64,000 nt of DNA from the NCBI GenBank assembly GCA_017416765.1, contig JAFQBE010000005.1:1-64000 (forward strand). Reading direction: 5' to 3'. The notes under the pieces were generated by a model. That model saw only the letters and a program-made list of their open reading frames with translations, was not told the origin of the DNA and made no database searches. Below are positions 56,401-63,924 of the stretch, piece by piece (position 1 is the first letter of the stretch; every line of letters starts with the position of its first letter). The translations under genes and the position numbers were made by a program. The DNA is from Clostridia bacterium (lineage in GTDB: Bacteria > Bacillota > Clostridia > Oscillospirales > Acutalibacteraceae).

Positions 56401-56561
56401 TTAACAACAGAGATGCTGCGATGATCACAAGATATCTGGTTGAAAAAGAAACTGCAGATTTTGCACAGATGGTTGCAATTGATGTAAACGGTGACGGATA
56501 CATAAACAACCGTGATGCATCGATGGTTTCAAGATATCTTGTCGGTAAAGAAACTATCTGA
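50409..56561 (+). CDS. Secreted M23-like/SH3/InlB-repeat protein ending in a type I dockerin, 2050 aa
   Basis: Extended signal peptide ~1-45. Domains, approximate residues: M23 peptidase-like 51-200 with the HxH motif GTGNHIHMEIF, but Arg/Tyr where the first zinc His is expected (YRYANDLTG); SH3 263-328; SH3_3 508-571 (NLNIRTGPGSGYSLA); Fn3-like 578-668; InlB/Flg_new repeats 673-794, 1204-1394 and 1684-1820 (GYTFTGWEGNYE); aromatic WSDWS...RYRY segments ~900-1110 and 1535-1680; a chitobiase C-terminal-like domain 1396-1478 (YYTLDGSDP); Ig-like group 2 1823-1909; and a dockerin 1988-2050 with two Ca loops (TGDGLVNNRDA and NGDGYINNRDA). SH3 domains suggest wall binding; the dockerin should dock on one of the cluster's cohesins. 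Confidence 0.87.
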   Translation: MKNTFKRVVASLLVAVMLFGSAPIESLTGIDFSSLFAIEAEAAKEDEELNGTVLFTSVAADGYENAIFPMEYMYINQGECTGNHTWKKYNSEGAFSRYRYANDLTGKDGEIDGFYAPFTCVITDIDWDTASNSIFLKSKDPVHYADGRLQHMYITIGHDWYIDNLIALGEGAVIPQGTVFYQEGCKGIGTGNHIHMEIFTSMDLKSANSPVHIYDAFFVPTEGVKIKKPLYSNWRYLSKDEYTDNRDPYLSQKESEYAQYTANKSGFYMKKEPFADAENAVEAAVSKGQQFVVTGFIGDNGHGSKWYYTEYKGVQGWIYSGHLSKNPQQTLKPVVFEANYHDNNNVAAALDGRTHTKGKTFSVRGTLTSYTKNIVDVKATIYKTSLFGIVTSTACTGNLTNNSKICTLSKNGIIDNAMTFKSLGEGNYRLEISVKLDGSKDYIVVEKASFCVVDPNKTSQAEEIIDALKVILKKTDELVKPVEPDNKPSTDKTPVNNTVSAPTYNTGVYRTTSADNLNIRTGPGSGYSLATSAIPRSTEVEVTEISSNGWGKTVYNGKTGWICLKYATWIRALETVKKPDAPTVKLTSEANVPTGAIVGASWNAVANADTYTAYLKDSNGTVVDTSEGITGRSVSFTVSNAGKYHITVCAVNEKYSVESVASSSFTAHAPLTVSFVDWDGRTETRSVAYGSNAIAPDPPTREGYTFTGWEGNYEKVTTNLTIHAGYKINTYNVKFIDRDGNQLGSTQRINYGSSAVEPEDKNIPTGWVFVGWDTDEWTEVKRDLTVTASYKWGNDELPVMVTNVKADLISGGYNVTFNVSCTEAVTNGRAVVAIKTAEGKLISTTESEAFSLASGTSDYPKSIYTPADSPASIAEVYVVNSFKDAVPISSSKSCTIDLHDQWSDWSENKPADNLYNEIETKVQYKYRDKQFTTASSKTLSGWTHYDTTSTSSRGSSTSYVGAINTDAHKRTVSTWTETFYKTQYKYNHYRHPTQYTVSPVKYDKYTLHETAWMDKPYAISGTSNAGGATKYGSTSSTKCSCGCTHWYNQQTRQVEDYHITHYDYTDTYYTYYFWKWGGWSNWSDTPVSATSNREVNTRPLYRYKNTGFAAEENKDGVFRTVSGTLDASLAGEEATLFIYKIDEASDWTGEYVGQTVIAEDGSYSFTFKLREEPSIKTGDFTMSLGIEGTTEAITIGTISAPKPEYTVTFYNDDGSVIETQTVTEGEAAVTPANPEKEGYTFVGWDSDLSCIDSDINLTARYIKNSYTVVFVDWSNKTVVTKTFEYGDYLVPPEADEVDGYDLVRWGDVVLGETVVKDNMVITAEFAKKTYEVNFYDYENNLVSTQIVPYGETPSAVDITDKDNYVFIDWTSYDNGLENTSGAVNFYPTFVFEETVADPVSSLENGTYYETQTVELTTETENAIIYYTLDGSDPKEGGEEYAGPITIDRSVELRYYACAFEKNDSEVMNNYYAVNAGVMTSDWMEYADIPQYVLNDTETYTITTDEGYSCKDVIETSDYSYILQLENEGWTNNGSEFGEWSDWSLTEPIFDGLAYEVETRQPDPVTESRYRYVRFKYLDENGTAVYSAEEVEGVEGEWEEHISESKLSVGGFISGTTTPYYALNGEKWFSQTLVNVDVIPDYMMYRYRMKIFNLFKWSEWTVGEPSAEETRETKTAAIYQYHIPEMFIVNIIPDYSVFGSGSQTQIIVANEMLEIDKRDYDYEGYDFLGFFTDPEFATYWDYETQAVTSDLNLYPKYSAHTFEVIFVDYDGTVLSEETVEYGESALAPDVGERDGYVFIGWDTDNLDYVTETMIVTAQYVTEDEYCKVSLSHSKYNLMVGTSFTLVATITPENAENKNLNWYTDDTNVAVVNDEGVVTGVSEGVAIVTVEAEATGEMVECIVSVSKNPSESLCLISGSKLGLDEENGLLRGVSNTDCTVESIKAEFMNTDLVFTDKNGNALEDTALAGTGTVISFSNGGKVVDEITVVVTGDMTGDGLVNNRDAAMITRYLVEKETADFAQMVAIDVNGDGYINNRDASMVSRYLVGKETI

Positions 56562-56610
56562 ATTTAAATTGTTCCGAAGAGCCCTTTTCGGCTTATCGGA
56601 TATGGTATGT

Positions 56611-56683
56611 GGGACAAAGAGTTTCTTTGTCCCCTGTACCGACATAGTCTGAAAGAGAAACCTTTCAAGCTGTGTCGGTGCAG
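56611..56683 (+). other. Two intergenic RNA hairpins between the dockerin protein and scaffoldin genes
   Basis: GGGACAAAGA / TCTTTGTCCC (56611-56633) is followed immediately by CTGtaCCGACAtAG / CTgTGTCGGtgCAG (56634-56683), with an inner TGAAAG / CTTTCA stem. No T-run follows the second. Probably an mRNA processing or stability element, or a leaky attenuator, within the operon. Confidence 0.55.
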
Positions 56684-56714
56684 TTGCATTTTTAATACCG
56701 GGAGGTAATGTTTA

Positions 56715-59700
56715 ATGAAAAATAAGCTTTTAAAATATTTAACATTTGCGCTTTCGATTGCCGTGATATTTTCGGCTGTTCCGCTGAACTGCAATAATTC
56801 TCTAATGTTTTCGGCTGTTGCAGCTGAAGAAGAGCAGGATTCAACCTCTAACCCGACTTATTCGGGCACCTGCGGTGAAGACCTTACTTGGACGTTATGC
56901 GCCGGTGTACTAACAATTTCCGGTACGGGAGAAATGGACTATTGGTCCTCAATAAGCTCTGTTCCGTGGTATTCGTACCGCTCAGAGATCAATGAAGTTA
57001 ATATTGATGACCGTGTAACCACCTTAGGCAGATATTTTTGCTATGAATGTACCGCTTTAACCCAAGTGGATCTACCTGAAAGCCTTACCCTGATAGATGC
57101 TTGTGCGTTCAGCGGTACAAGCTTAATTGAAATTACAATTCCGGATACAGTAGAAACTATTGGTATGAAAGCCTTTGAAAGCACTAATATTTCCTCTTTT
57201 TTTGTGCCTAAAAGCGTATCATCGTTGGATGAAAGTTCTTTCGATAGTAAAAAACTTGCTGAGATTATTGTTGACCCTGAAAATAGTTTTTATGCTTCAA
57301 AGGATTCTGTTTTATTTGATAAAAATATCACTAAACTTATTCAGTATCCGTTTAAAAATACCCGTACAAGCTATAAAGTTCCTAATAGTGTAACCGTAAT
57401 TTCAAATGGAGCTTTTAAATCTGCACAAAATTTACTTTCGATCACTCTTCCTGAGGGCTTGATTTCAATTAAGGATTATGCGTTTGAATATTGCACATCC
57501 CTTACTGAGATAACTTTGCCCGGTACTTTGGCCAAGTTGAATAATTCAATGGCTATTTTTTCCAATTGTTTTTCGCTTGAAAAAGTTGTAATAGAAGAAG
57601 GCGTTACTTATCTTGGCGGTTATACGTTTATTTCGTGTGATTCACTTGAAGTTGTAGTTCTTCCACAAACATATTCTATAATTGGCGAATATATGTTTTA
57701 TGGTTGTAAAGCATTGAAAACTGTTGCTTTTTCAAACAATGTTATACGTATCGGTTCAAATGCTTTCGGAAGCTGTGATTCTTTAAACTCTGTTTATTAT
57801 TCAGGCTCAAAGGATGATTGGGGTTCGATTACAATTGACAGTGGTAATTCAGCGTTAAATTCTACAGCAAAAACATTTGATGCAAAAACTTACCAACTGT
57901 CATATTATTCTGATGCATCAGAACAGATGCTATGTTCTCAAACAAAATATAGCGGAGTTACTTATCCGTTGACTGGCACGATTCCTCAAAAACAGATTGA
58001 AATTGTCCTTGATGCAAATGGCGGCAAAGTTGCTGAAAGCACATTTGCTTATGATGCCGAATTTGTAAAATGGAATTCTTCACCGGATATGAGCGGAACA
58101 GCCTTTTGTTCTTATTCGAACTTTGCAAACGACGAGAATACGGAATTATATGCTCAATGGAACTACCAAACGGCAGAAAGACTCCCTGTTCCTTACAGAG
58201 AAAATTATGTTTTTTGCGGTTGGTATACTGCTGGAAGCGACGGTAAAAAAATGGGAGAGTTAGATGATCTTTCTCAGGACATGACGCTTTTAGCTCAGTG
58301 GGAGCGTCCGAAGTTTACTGTCAGCTTTGATTCAAACGGATCGGATGAGGTTTTTGACGACATAACAGTAATTTATTCTGGTCTTTATGGCTCCTTGCCA
58401 ATACCGGCAAGAAATGGTTATACCTTTGAGGGATGGCATACATCCGTTAATAATGGAACGCTCATTACCGAGCAAACCACTGTTGAAATCACTGATGATC
58501 AAGTGCTTTATGCGGTTTGGTCTCCGAATGTATATACTGTAAGCTTTGATCCCGGTGAAGGCGAGTGCAATATATCAGATAAAAATATAGAATTTGATGA
58601 TTGCTACGGACAGTTGCCTGTTCCGACACGTATCGGCTATACATTTCTTGGTTGGTATAAAACACAGTCTTACAATGAACTTATAACGGAGGAATCAATA
58701 GTTTCCGTTTCCGGTGATCATTATCTCTATGCATTATGGTCAGCTAATGAATATACGGTTATGTTTGATCCCGGCGAAGGTGAGTGCGACATAACTGAAA
58801 AAACAGTTATTTTTGATACTTATTATGGTGAGCTCCCTGTTGCTGAAAGAACCGGATATAATTTTCTTGGCTGGTTTGATTCTCAAGGTAATCATATAAC
58901 ACATGACTCGCTTGTTAAAATAACTCAATCGCAGACATTCTATGCATCATGGGATGTGTTAGTTGTTACAGTGAATTTCGACTCTGATGACGGAGAGTGT
59001 TCTTTTTCTAAAAAAGATATTGAGTATGGTCAGACTTACAGCGAACTGCCACAAGCATACAAAGATAAAATGCTGTTTGTAGGTTGGTATACAGGTCAGA
59101 ACGATGGAGAAAAGATAAACGAATCAACGATAATGACTCAAACTCAAAGCCATACCTTGTATGCGAAGTTTAAGAGCTTTACTTTATCTGTAAATGAATT
59201 GCCGATTAAAACAAATTATTATTTATTTGAAAAACTTGATTTATTCGGATTATCGTTGTTGGTTTACACAGAAGATGGAGAAAGCATACTGATTGATGAC
59301 GGATTTACAGTTTCGCAGCCTGATATGAATACAACCGGAATTAAAGAAGTTACGGTTTCGTTTAACGGAATCAGTTGTTCCTTTGAAATTGAAGTTTTAG
59401 ATTTTGCAGTTACCAGACTCGAAATTAGCAATCCCATTACCAAAAATGAATATTTTGTTGGAGAATATTTGGATACAGAGGGTTTGGAAATTATGGCGGA
59501 GAATGAAAATGGGATAAAGGTTAAAATTCCCACATCATTTGTTGATTTTTCTGTTGAGCAATTTTCAAGTCCCGGCAAAAAACTTATCAAGGTTTATTAT
59601 GGTGGTAAATATACAACATTTTTTGTTACTGTAAAAGAAAAAGATATTACAGCAATTGAAATTACAACCCTTCCAAACAAAACGACATATACAGTCGGTG

Positions 59701-61742
59701 ATGATTTTGACGCGACGGGAATGGAATTGACGGCAAGTTATAATGATTCAAGCACAAAAATTATTACAAGCGGCTACACAATAAACTGTAATATGGAAGC
59801 TGCCGGAACAGAGATTGTCACTGTATCGTATACAGAAAACGGGATTACGGTCACCACAGATTTCACGATTACGGTAAATGAAAAGCAGGCCGACGGTAAA
59901 ACGACAATAGCGGCCTCTTATGCTACTGTTCAAGCAGGAGAAACCGTGGCGATTCCTTTTATTGTGGAGCAAAATACAGGCTTTATGGGTTTTGCCATTG
60001 AAATAAGCTATGATGATGCTGTTTTGGCTCCGGTAAGTGTTTCAGCAGGAGAGATACTCTCATCAGGTAATCTCAACGACAGCATTGGCGGTGTTGTTGA
60101 AAGCGGAACACTCAAAGTGGTGTTCTATGCTTCCAAAAACATAACTGCTGACGGAACGCTTTTCACAGTTGAGTTTGAGGCTATTAAGGATGTGTCCAGT
60201 CAGCTGAGTAAAGTGGAAATCAAGGCGATTGAAGCAGACTGTTTTGATGAAGATTGGAACACGGTTTACTTTAATACTTCTCCGTTTGAAATTCAGATTA
60301 TTTCAAGCGTTGGAACTGTGCCGTATATTGCTTTTGCGGATGCTTTTGCAGATGAATCAAATAGAATAATTCTTCCGCTCAAGCTTAAAAATATGCTTGG
60401 GGTGACAGAGTTTAAATTTGAACTTGTGTGTGATAGAGATGTTATGTTGCCCAATACGGTTATTTGCAGCGGTTTGCCTGATGGAAATGTTGAACTAACT
60501 CATTCCGGTAAAAAGTATTATCTGAAGTGGTCAGGTACAAAAATTGTTCAGGATGAAGTAGTGTTAAACATATATTTTGAGGCTTCAGAGTTTGCTTCGG
60601 GCGAAACAGATGTAACAGTTGCTTGCATTATTCCCGAGAATATCGATGATATCGGTACAGTGGTTTCTATCAATAAGCTGCTGCCCAAAACAACAAGACT
60701 TGAAACTGACCTTGCAATAACAAGTGCAGGTGGTACTGTTAGAATTCCGGTTTATATAAAGTATAATAACGGAATTATGGGATTTGGACTTACTGTTGAA
60801 TATGACGATAGCATACTTACTCCCATTTCAGTCAGTAGAGGCGAAATACTAACAGATGGATTAATGGATAACAATATTTCCAGGGCATCCGGAAGCTTTA
60901 AAATTGTGTGGAACAATACTGCTAACCTTACAAAGGATGGAGAGCTTTTGGTTCTTGAATTTGCCGTTGCATCAAATATAGATATTTGTGTGTCAGATAT
61001 TTCATTTGCTTATTCCCAACAGGATACATACAACGAGGCTTGGCAAGATGTTGAACTTAAAATTGAGAACACCGCTGTACTTATTGATCCGATTTATGTT
61101 GTGCCACAATCGGGTGCAGTTGAAAACAACGGCTATGTCTACGGGCTTAAAGCCGGTCTCGAAAGTCTTGATGGTTATTTTGAAACAGTCAGCGAAGACA
61201 TAGAATTTTATGCTATTGCTTCGGCTTCGAGGTTTGGCAGCGGTTCAGTTGTCGGAGTTCAGTACAATGGAAATACTGTGGATGTTTATAAAACTATTCT
61301 ATTCGGCGATGTCAACGGTGACGGATGGTATGACGGTGAGGATGCATTCCTTGTAAATCTCATCGTTGCAGGTCTGCTTACAGAAGAAAATCTTCCCGAT
61401 TATATGTGGAAAGCGGCCGACTGTAACCATGACGGTTTAATCAACGAGGTTGATATGGATTTGCTTATGGGCGCAGGCTTGAGAAAGAATGACATCGATC
61501 AGAATGTGGCTCAGGAAGAACTAATAACACAAACTGCATATATTGAATATGCTTCCCTCATTGACCAATCCGCAGGGCTCAATGTTCAGCTCGATACAGA
61601 CGATGCAGAGATGGGGACAACAGATACCGAAAACAGAACCAAACAGCCTGCTGACGAAATCAATATTGAAACAATAATTGCTACAATATTTGATTTTATC
61701 AAAAAGCTATTCACACTTGTGTTTTTATTCATAATTAAATAA
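56715..61742 (+). CDS. LRR scaffoldin: LRR, InlB and Ig-like repeats, three cohesin-type modules and a dockerin, 1675 aa
   Basis: GGGAGG before ATG 56715 and a signal peptide 1-36. Domains, approximate residues: a TYSGTCGEDLTWTL cap and BspA-type LRRs 49-389; four or five InlB/Flg_new repeats 430-820 (GYTFEGWHTSV); three Ig-3-like 821-1055 (KNEYFVGEYLDTEGL); cohesin 1 1059-1194 (NTGFMGFAIEISYDD); a diverged cohesin-like module 1199-1324; cohesin 3 1326-1455 (NNGIMGFGLTVEYDD, YSQQDTYNEAWQDVEL); a small beta module 1475-1525; a dockerin 1526-1596 (FGDVNGDGWYDGEDA, ADCNHDGLINEVD); and a hydrophobic C-terminal tail (TIFDFIKKLFTLVFLFII). It can both receive dockerins and dock itself, the defining property of an adaptor scaffoldin. 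No carbohydrate-binding or hydrolase module is seen. Confidence 0.87.
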   Translation: MKNKLLKYLTFALSIAVIFSAVPLNCNNSLMFSAVAAEEEQDSTSNPTYSGTCGEDLTWTLCAGVLTISGTGEMDYWSSISSVPWYSYRSEINEVNIDDRVTTLGRYFCYECTALTQVDLPESLTLIDACAFSGTSLIEITIPDTVETIGMKAFESTNISSFFVPKSVSSLDESSFDSKKLAEIIVDPENSFYASKDSVLFDKNITKLIQYPFKNTRTSYKVPNSVTVISNGAFKSAQNLLSITLPEGLISIKDYAFEYCTSLTEITLPGTLAKLNNSMAIFSNCFSLEKVVIEEGVTYLGGYTFISCDSLEVVVLPQTYSIIGEYMFYGCKALKTVAFSNNVIRIGSNAFGSCDSLNSVYYSGSKDDWGSITIDSGNSALNSTAKTFDAKTYQLSYYSDASEQMLCSQTKYSGVTYPLTGTIPQKQIEIVLDANGGKVAESTFAYDAEFVKWNSSPDMSGTAFCSYSNFANDENTELYAQWNYQTAERLPVPYRENYVFCGWYTAGSDGKKMGELDDLSQDMTLLAQWERPKFTVSFDSNGSDEVFDDITVIYSGLYGSLPIPARNGYTFEGWHTSVNNGTLITEQTTVEITDDQVLYAVWSPNVYTVSFDPGEGECNISDKNIEFDDCYGQLPVPTRIGYTFLGWYKTQSYNELITEESIVSVSGDHYLYALWSANEYTVMFDPGEGECDITEKTVIFDTYYGELPVAERTGYNFLGWFDSQGNHITHDSLVKITQSQTFYASWDVLVVTVNFDSDDGECSFSKKDIEYGQTYSELPQAYKDKMLFVGWYTGQNDGEKINESTIMTQTQSHTLYAKFKSFTLSVNELPIKTNYYLFEKLDLFGLSLLVYTEDGESILIDDGFTVSQPDMNTTGIKEVTVSFNGISCSFEIEVLDFAVTRLEISNPITKNEYFVGEYLDTEGLEIMAENENGIKVKIPTSFVDFSVEQFSSPGKKLIKVYYGGKYTTFFVTVKEKDITAIEITTLPNKTTYTVGDDFDATGMELTASYNDSSTKIITSGYTINCNMEAAGTEIVTVSYTENGITVTTDFTITVNEKQADGKTTIAASYATVQAGETVAIPFIVEQNTGFMGFAIEISYDDAVLAPVSVSAGEILSSGNLNDSIGGVVESGTLKVVFYASKNITADGTLFTVEFEAIKDVSSQLSKVEIKAIEADCFDEDWNTVYFNTSPFEIQIISSVGTVPYIAFADAFADESNRIILPLKLKNMLGVTEFKFELVCDRDVMLPNTVICSGLPDGNVELTHSGKKYYLKWSGTKIVQDEVVLNIYFEASEFASGETDVTVACIIPENIDDIGTVVSINKLLPKTTRLETDLAITSAGGTVRIPVYIKYNNGIMGFGLTVEYDDSILTPISVSRGEILTDGLMDNNISRASGSFKIVWNNTANLTKDGELLVLEFAVASNIDICVSDISFAYSQQDTYNEAWQDVELKIENTAVLIDPIYVVPQSGAVENNGYVYGLKAGLESLDGYFETVSEDIEFYAIASASRFGSGSVVGVQYNGNTVDVYKTILFGDVNGDGWYDGEDAFLVNLIVAGLLTEENLPDYMWKAADCNHDGLINEVDMDLLMGAGLRKNDIDQNVAQEELITQTAYIEYASLIDQSAGLNVQLDTDDAEMGTTDTENRTKQPADEINIETIIATIFDFIKKLFTLVFLFIIK

Positions 61743-61760
61743 CTTATATAAACTCATTAA

Positions 61761-61792
61761 CACCCGATTGAGCGTAAAAACTCAGTCGGGTG
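61761..61792 (+). terminator. Hairpin just after the scaffoldin gene
   Basis: Arms CACCCGATTGAG / CTCAGTCGGGTG with an eight-base loop, 18 bases past the stop. It lacks a T-run; a second, stronger-looking hairpin follows at 61801. Confidence 0.6.
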
Positions 61793-61800
61793 GTGATCTT

Positions 61801-61838
61801 TAACCCCTGAACGAAATGGCACCCGTTTCAGGGGGTTA
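61801..61838 (+). terminator. Terminator at the left edge of leader unit copy B
   Basis: Arms TAACCCCTGAaCG / CGTTTCAGGGGGTTA followed by ATTTAT. Same position relative to the leader unit as the hairpin at 40356-40391. Confidence 0.65.
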
Positions 61839-62590
61839 ATTTATGCCTAAAATCAGATAAAAACACAGTTTTTGCTAAAAATCAGCCCGTCTTTAGCAAG
61901 AAAAGTGCAATTGAATTTTGTAGTGTCAGGTATTCTTACATTATTTGTATGATTAATGAATCACGATAGGAGTAAAAATCACTGCGCAAGTGATTGAAAA
62001 ATCCCGTTTTAGTTCAACCGTCAGGGATAGAAATTGCGAAGGTGGTTGAATGAAATAAATCAAGAAGGGAGTAAAGCGGTATGCACTTTCGGTCCGAACA
62101 TAGCAGACGAAACCAAATAGCCTCATAAAGGACACGGTGTCATTGAGGTGTGCAGCAAAAGTGTGCTGCGTTCGTTTGCGGAAAAGTGCGTACCCGATGT
62201 AATCCGAACAGCTTGTGTATATGCAAGGGTGTTCGGAGCAGCAGTGAGAATGTCAGCGAAAACATTGCCTGTGCTGGTGCTTTGTTTGAGCTGGCACTTC
62301 TCACAGACACGGCAGCTTTTCGAAAGAAAAGAGCCGGTCTTACTAACGGTTATTCAGGTTATTAACCGGAATAACCAGTTAGTAGGGCGAATAAACGGTT
62401 TCCGTATATACGGAATTCGTTTTGGCGTTATGGTTTGCATCGACCTTAACGGATGGCTTGTTCAGAACAAGTTATCGCTTCCGGATGAAGCCCCCGAACA
62501 GTTTAACACTAATTTTTTAGTGGGCGTTTTGATAAAGTGACGTTGCTATGCAGAACACTTTCTGAATATTGAGGAAAGGAGAAAAAGGCC
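61801..62590 (+). repeat. Hairpin-rich leader unit, copy B, upstream of the intact recombinase
   Basis: Direct repeat of 40356-41122. Outer parts (to ~62060 and from ~62280) match copy A; the middle differs. The cruciform stem is identical (62341-62384). The neighbouring hairpin (62394-62421, TTCCGTA / TACGGAA core) differs in sequence from copy A but still folds, and the GCTTC..GAAGC and CACTAA..TTAGTG stems are kept. No convincing gene is present. Long noncoding leader of the recombinase. Confidence 0.7.
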
Positions 62591-63553
62591 TTGAGTAAAA
62601 AGAAAAATAAGCATTACAAGCAGAGTATTTCAGGCAAGCTCAGAAACGATGCTGCGAAACATTTTAAGAAGTATGAAAACAACGTAACAAGGGCGGCATA
62701 CATAAAGAACTATGACAAATTCATCAAGTTCTGCCGTGAGCAGTACGACTGCAAAACAAAGAAAGAATGTGCCGAGCATATTGAGGATTACATTGAGTAC
62801 CTGAAAGAAAAGGAGCATACGGCAAGCACTATTCATACATATATGGCTCCGGTCGGACTCTACCACGGGATTCCGCTTAATGTGATGAATCTGCCTAAGA
62901 GGTATGCGGCAGAAAACACCCGTTCCAGAAAAGAACGTAAACATTATCGTTCGGACAGTGATGAAAACAACAGCAAGTATTCAAGAACGGTTGAGCTGCA
63001 GAGATGCATTGGAATCCGCAGAAATGAGTTGAAGAACCTTCGCGGCAATGACCTGAAGGAAGATGAGTCAGGTTATCTTTGTGTCGTCGTTCGCAGAGGT
63101 AAGGGCGGTAAGGAAACCTATCAGCGTATCTTACCAGAAGATATCGGCACAGTAAAACAGTTTTTTGACGGTTCAGAAAACAAAGTGTTTTCAGCACAGG
63201 AAATGAACAACAGTATCGATTACCACCATATGAGAGCTGAACAGGCAGTCAGAGCATACAACTACTATCTTGACAGAATCAATAATGAGCCGGGATACAG
63301 AAAGCAGCTTGAGGATGAGATTATACAGCGTTGGAATGAAAAGTGCATTGATAAAAAGACGAAGAAGCCCAAACATCTGGATAAGAAAGAAATCCGTGGC
63401 AATTATTTCGTGCGCGAAAAGAATAAACAGCTTGCACTCGAAAAAGGACTGCCGATTGTCTATGACAGACTGTCGCTGATGGCAGTTTCGATCTATCACT
63501 TGTCTCACTGGAGACTCGACGTAACCGTCTCAAACTATATGCTCGCGGTGTGA
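62591..63553 (+). CDS. Tyrosine recombinase/integrase, intact copy, 320 aa
   Basis: TTG start behind AAAGGAG. Residues ~20-105 form a SAM-like core-binding domain. The catalytic domain shows Arg143/144 (GIRRNEL), Lys in RGKGGKE (~171-174), His212-Arg215 (HHMR), His306 (LSHWR) and Tyr316 (TVSNYML), so the R-K-H-R-H-Y set appears complete. About 90 residues separate HHMR from LSHWR, against roughly 25 in classic integrases; from memory this longer form is common in gut clostridia. It would cut and rejoin DNA at a specific site. The long structured leader and the truncated sister copy at 41123 suggest mobility or local rearrangement. Confidence 0.85.
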   Translation: MSKKKNKHYKQSISGKLRNDAAKHFKKYENNVTRAAYIKNYDKFIKFCREQYDCKTKKECAEHIEDYIEYLKEKEHTASTIHTYMAPVGLYHGIPLNVMNLPKRYAAENTRSRKERKHYRSDSDENNSKYSRTVELQRCIGIRRNELKNLRGNDLKEDESGYLCVVVRRGKGGKETYQRILPEDIGTVKQFFDGSENKVFSAQEMNNSIDYHHMRAEQAVRAYNYYLDRINNEPGYRKQLEDEIIQRWNEKCIDKKTKKPKHLDKKEIRGNYFVREKNKQLALEKGLPIVYDRLSLMAVSIYHLSHWRLDVTVSNYMLAV

Positions 63554-63651
63554 GTTCAGGATGAAAATAAAATATGGGATAAAATATCCTGTTGTTTGTA
63601 TCATATAGGGAAAATTCTACAAAACTATATTTAAGGAGGTGATAATACCTT

Positions 63652-63924
63652 ATGATGTTGGAAGTCTGCGAGAATAATCGCATAGCATATTTCTGGCTTA
63701 CTTGTGAAGAAAAAGCTAATGAAGAATTGCAGAATATTCTGCAAGACATATATAAAGAATGGAAACAAAAGGGATACAAGGTTTGCACTTTCGTTTCCGG
63801 AGGCGGAGATCTTGTGGACTTGACAAAAGAGCTTTTAATTCATAATAAGCAGGTGCTTGCAAAGAAGGCTGTTAAAGAGGCTGAGCAGGTGATTCATAGT
63901 GACTATACAATGGCAGAAAGATAA
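63652..63924 (+). CDS. Small mobile-element-associated protein of unknown function, 90 aa
   Basis: AAGGAGGTGAT before ATG 63652 is a very strong ribosome site. It is a soluble alpha/beta protein with the pattern NNRIAYFWLTCEEKANEELQ, then YKVCTFVSGGGDLVDLTKEL and a Lys/Glu-rich C-terminal helix. Similar short proteins sit next to recombinases and conjugative elements in clostridia, as far as I recall, but I cannot name a family. It follows the intact recombinase by 98 bases. Nothing further is visible up to the right edge. Confidence 0.7.
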   Translation: MMLEVCENNRIAYFWLTCEEKANEELQNILQDIYKEWKQKGYKVCTFVSGGGDLVDLTKELLIHNKQVLAKKAVKEAEQVIHSDYTMAER

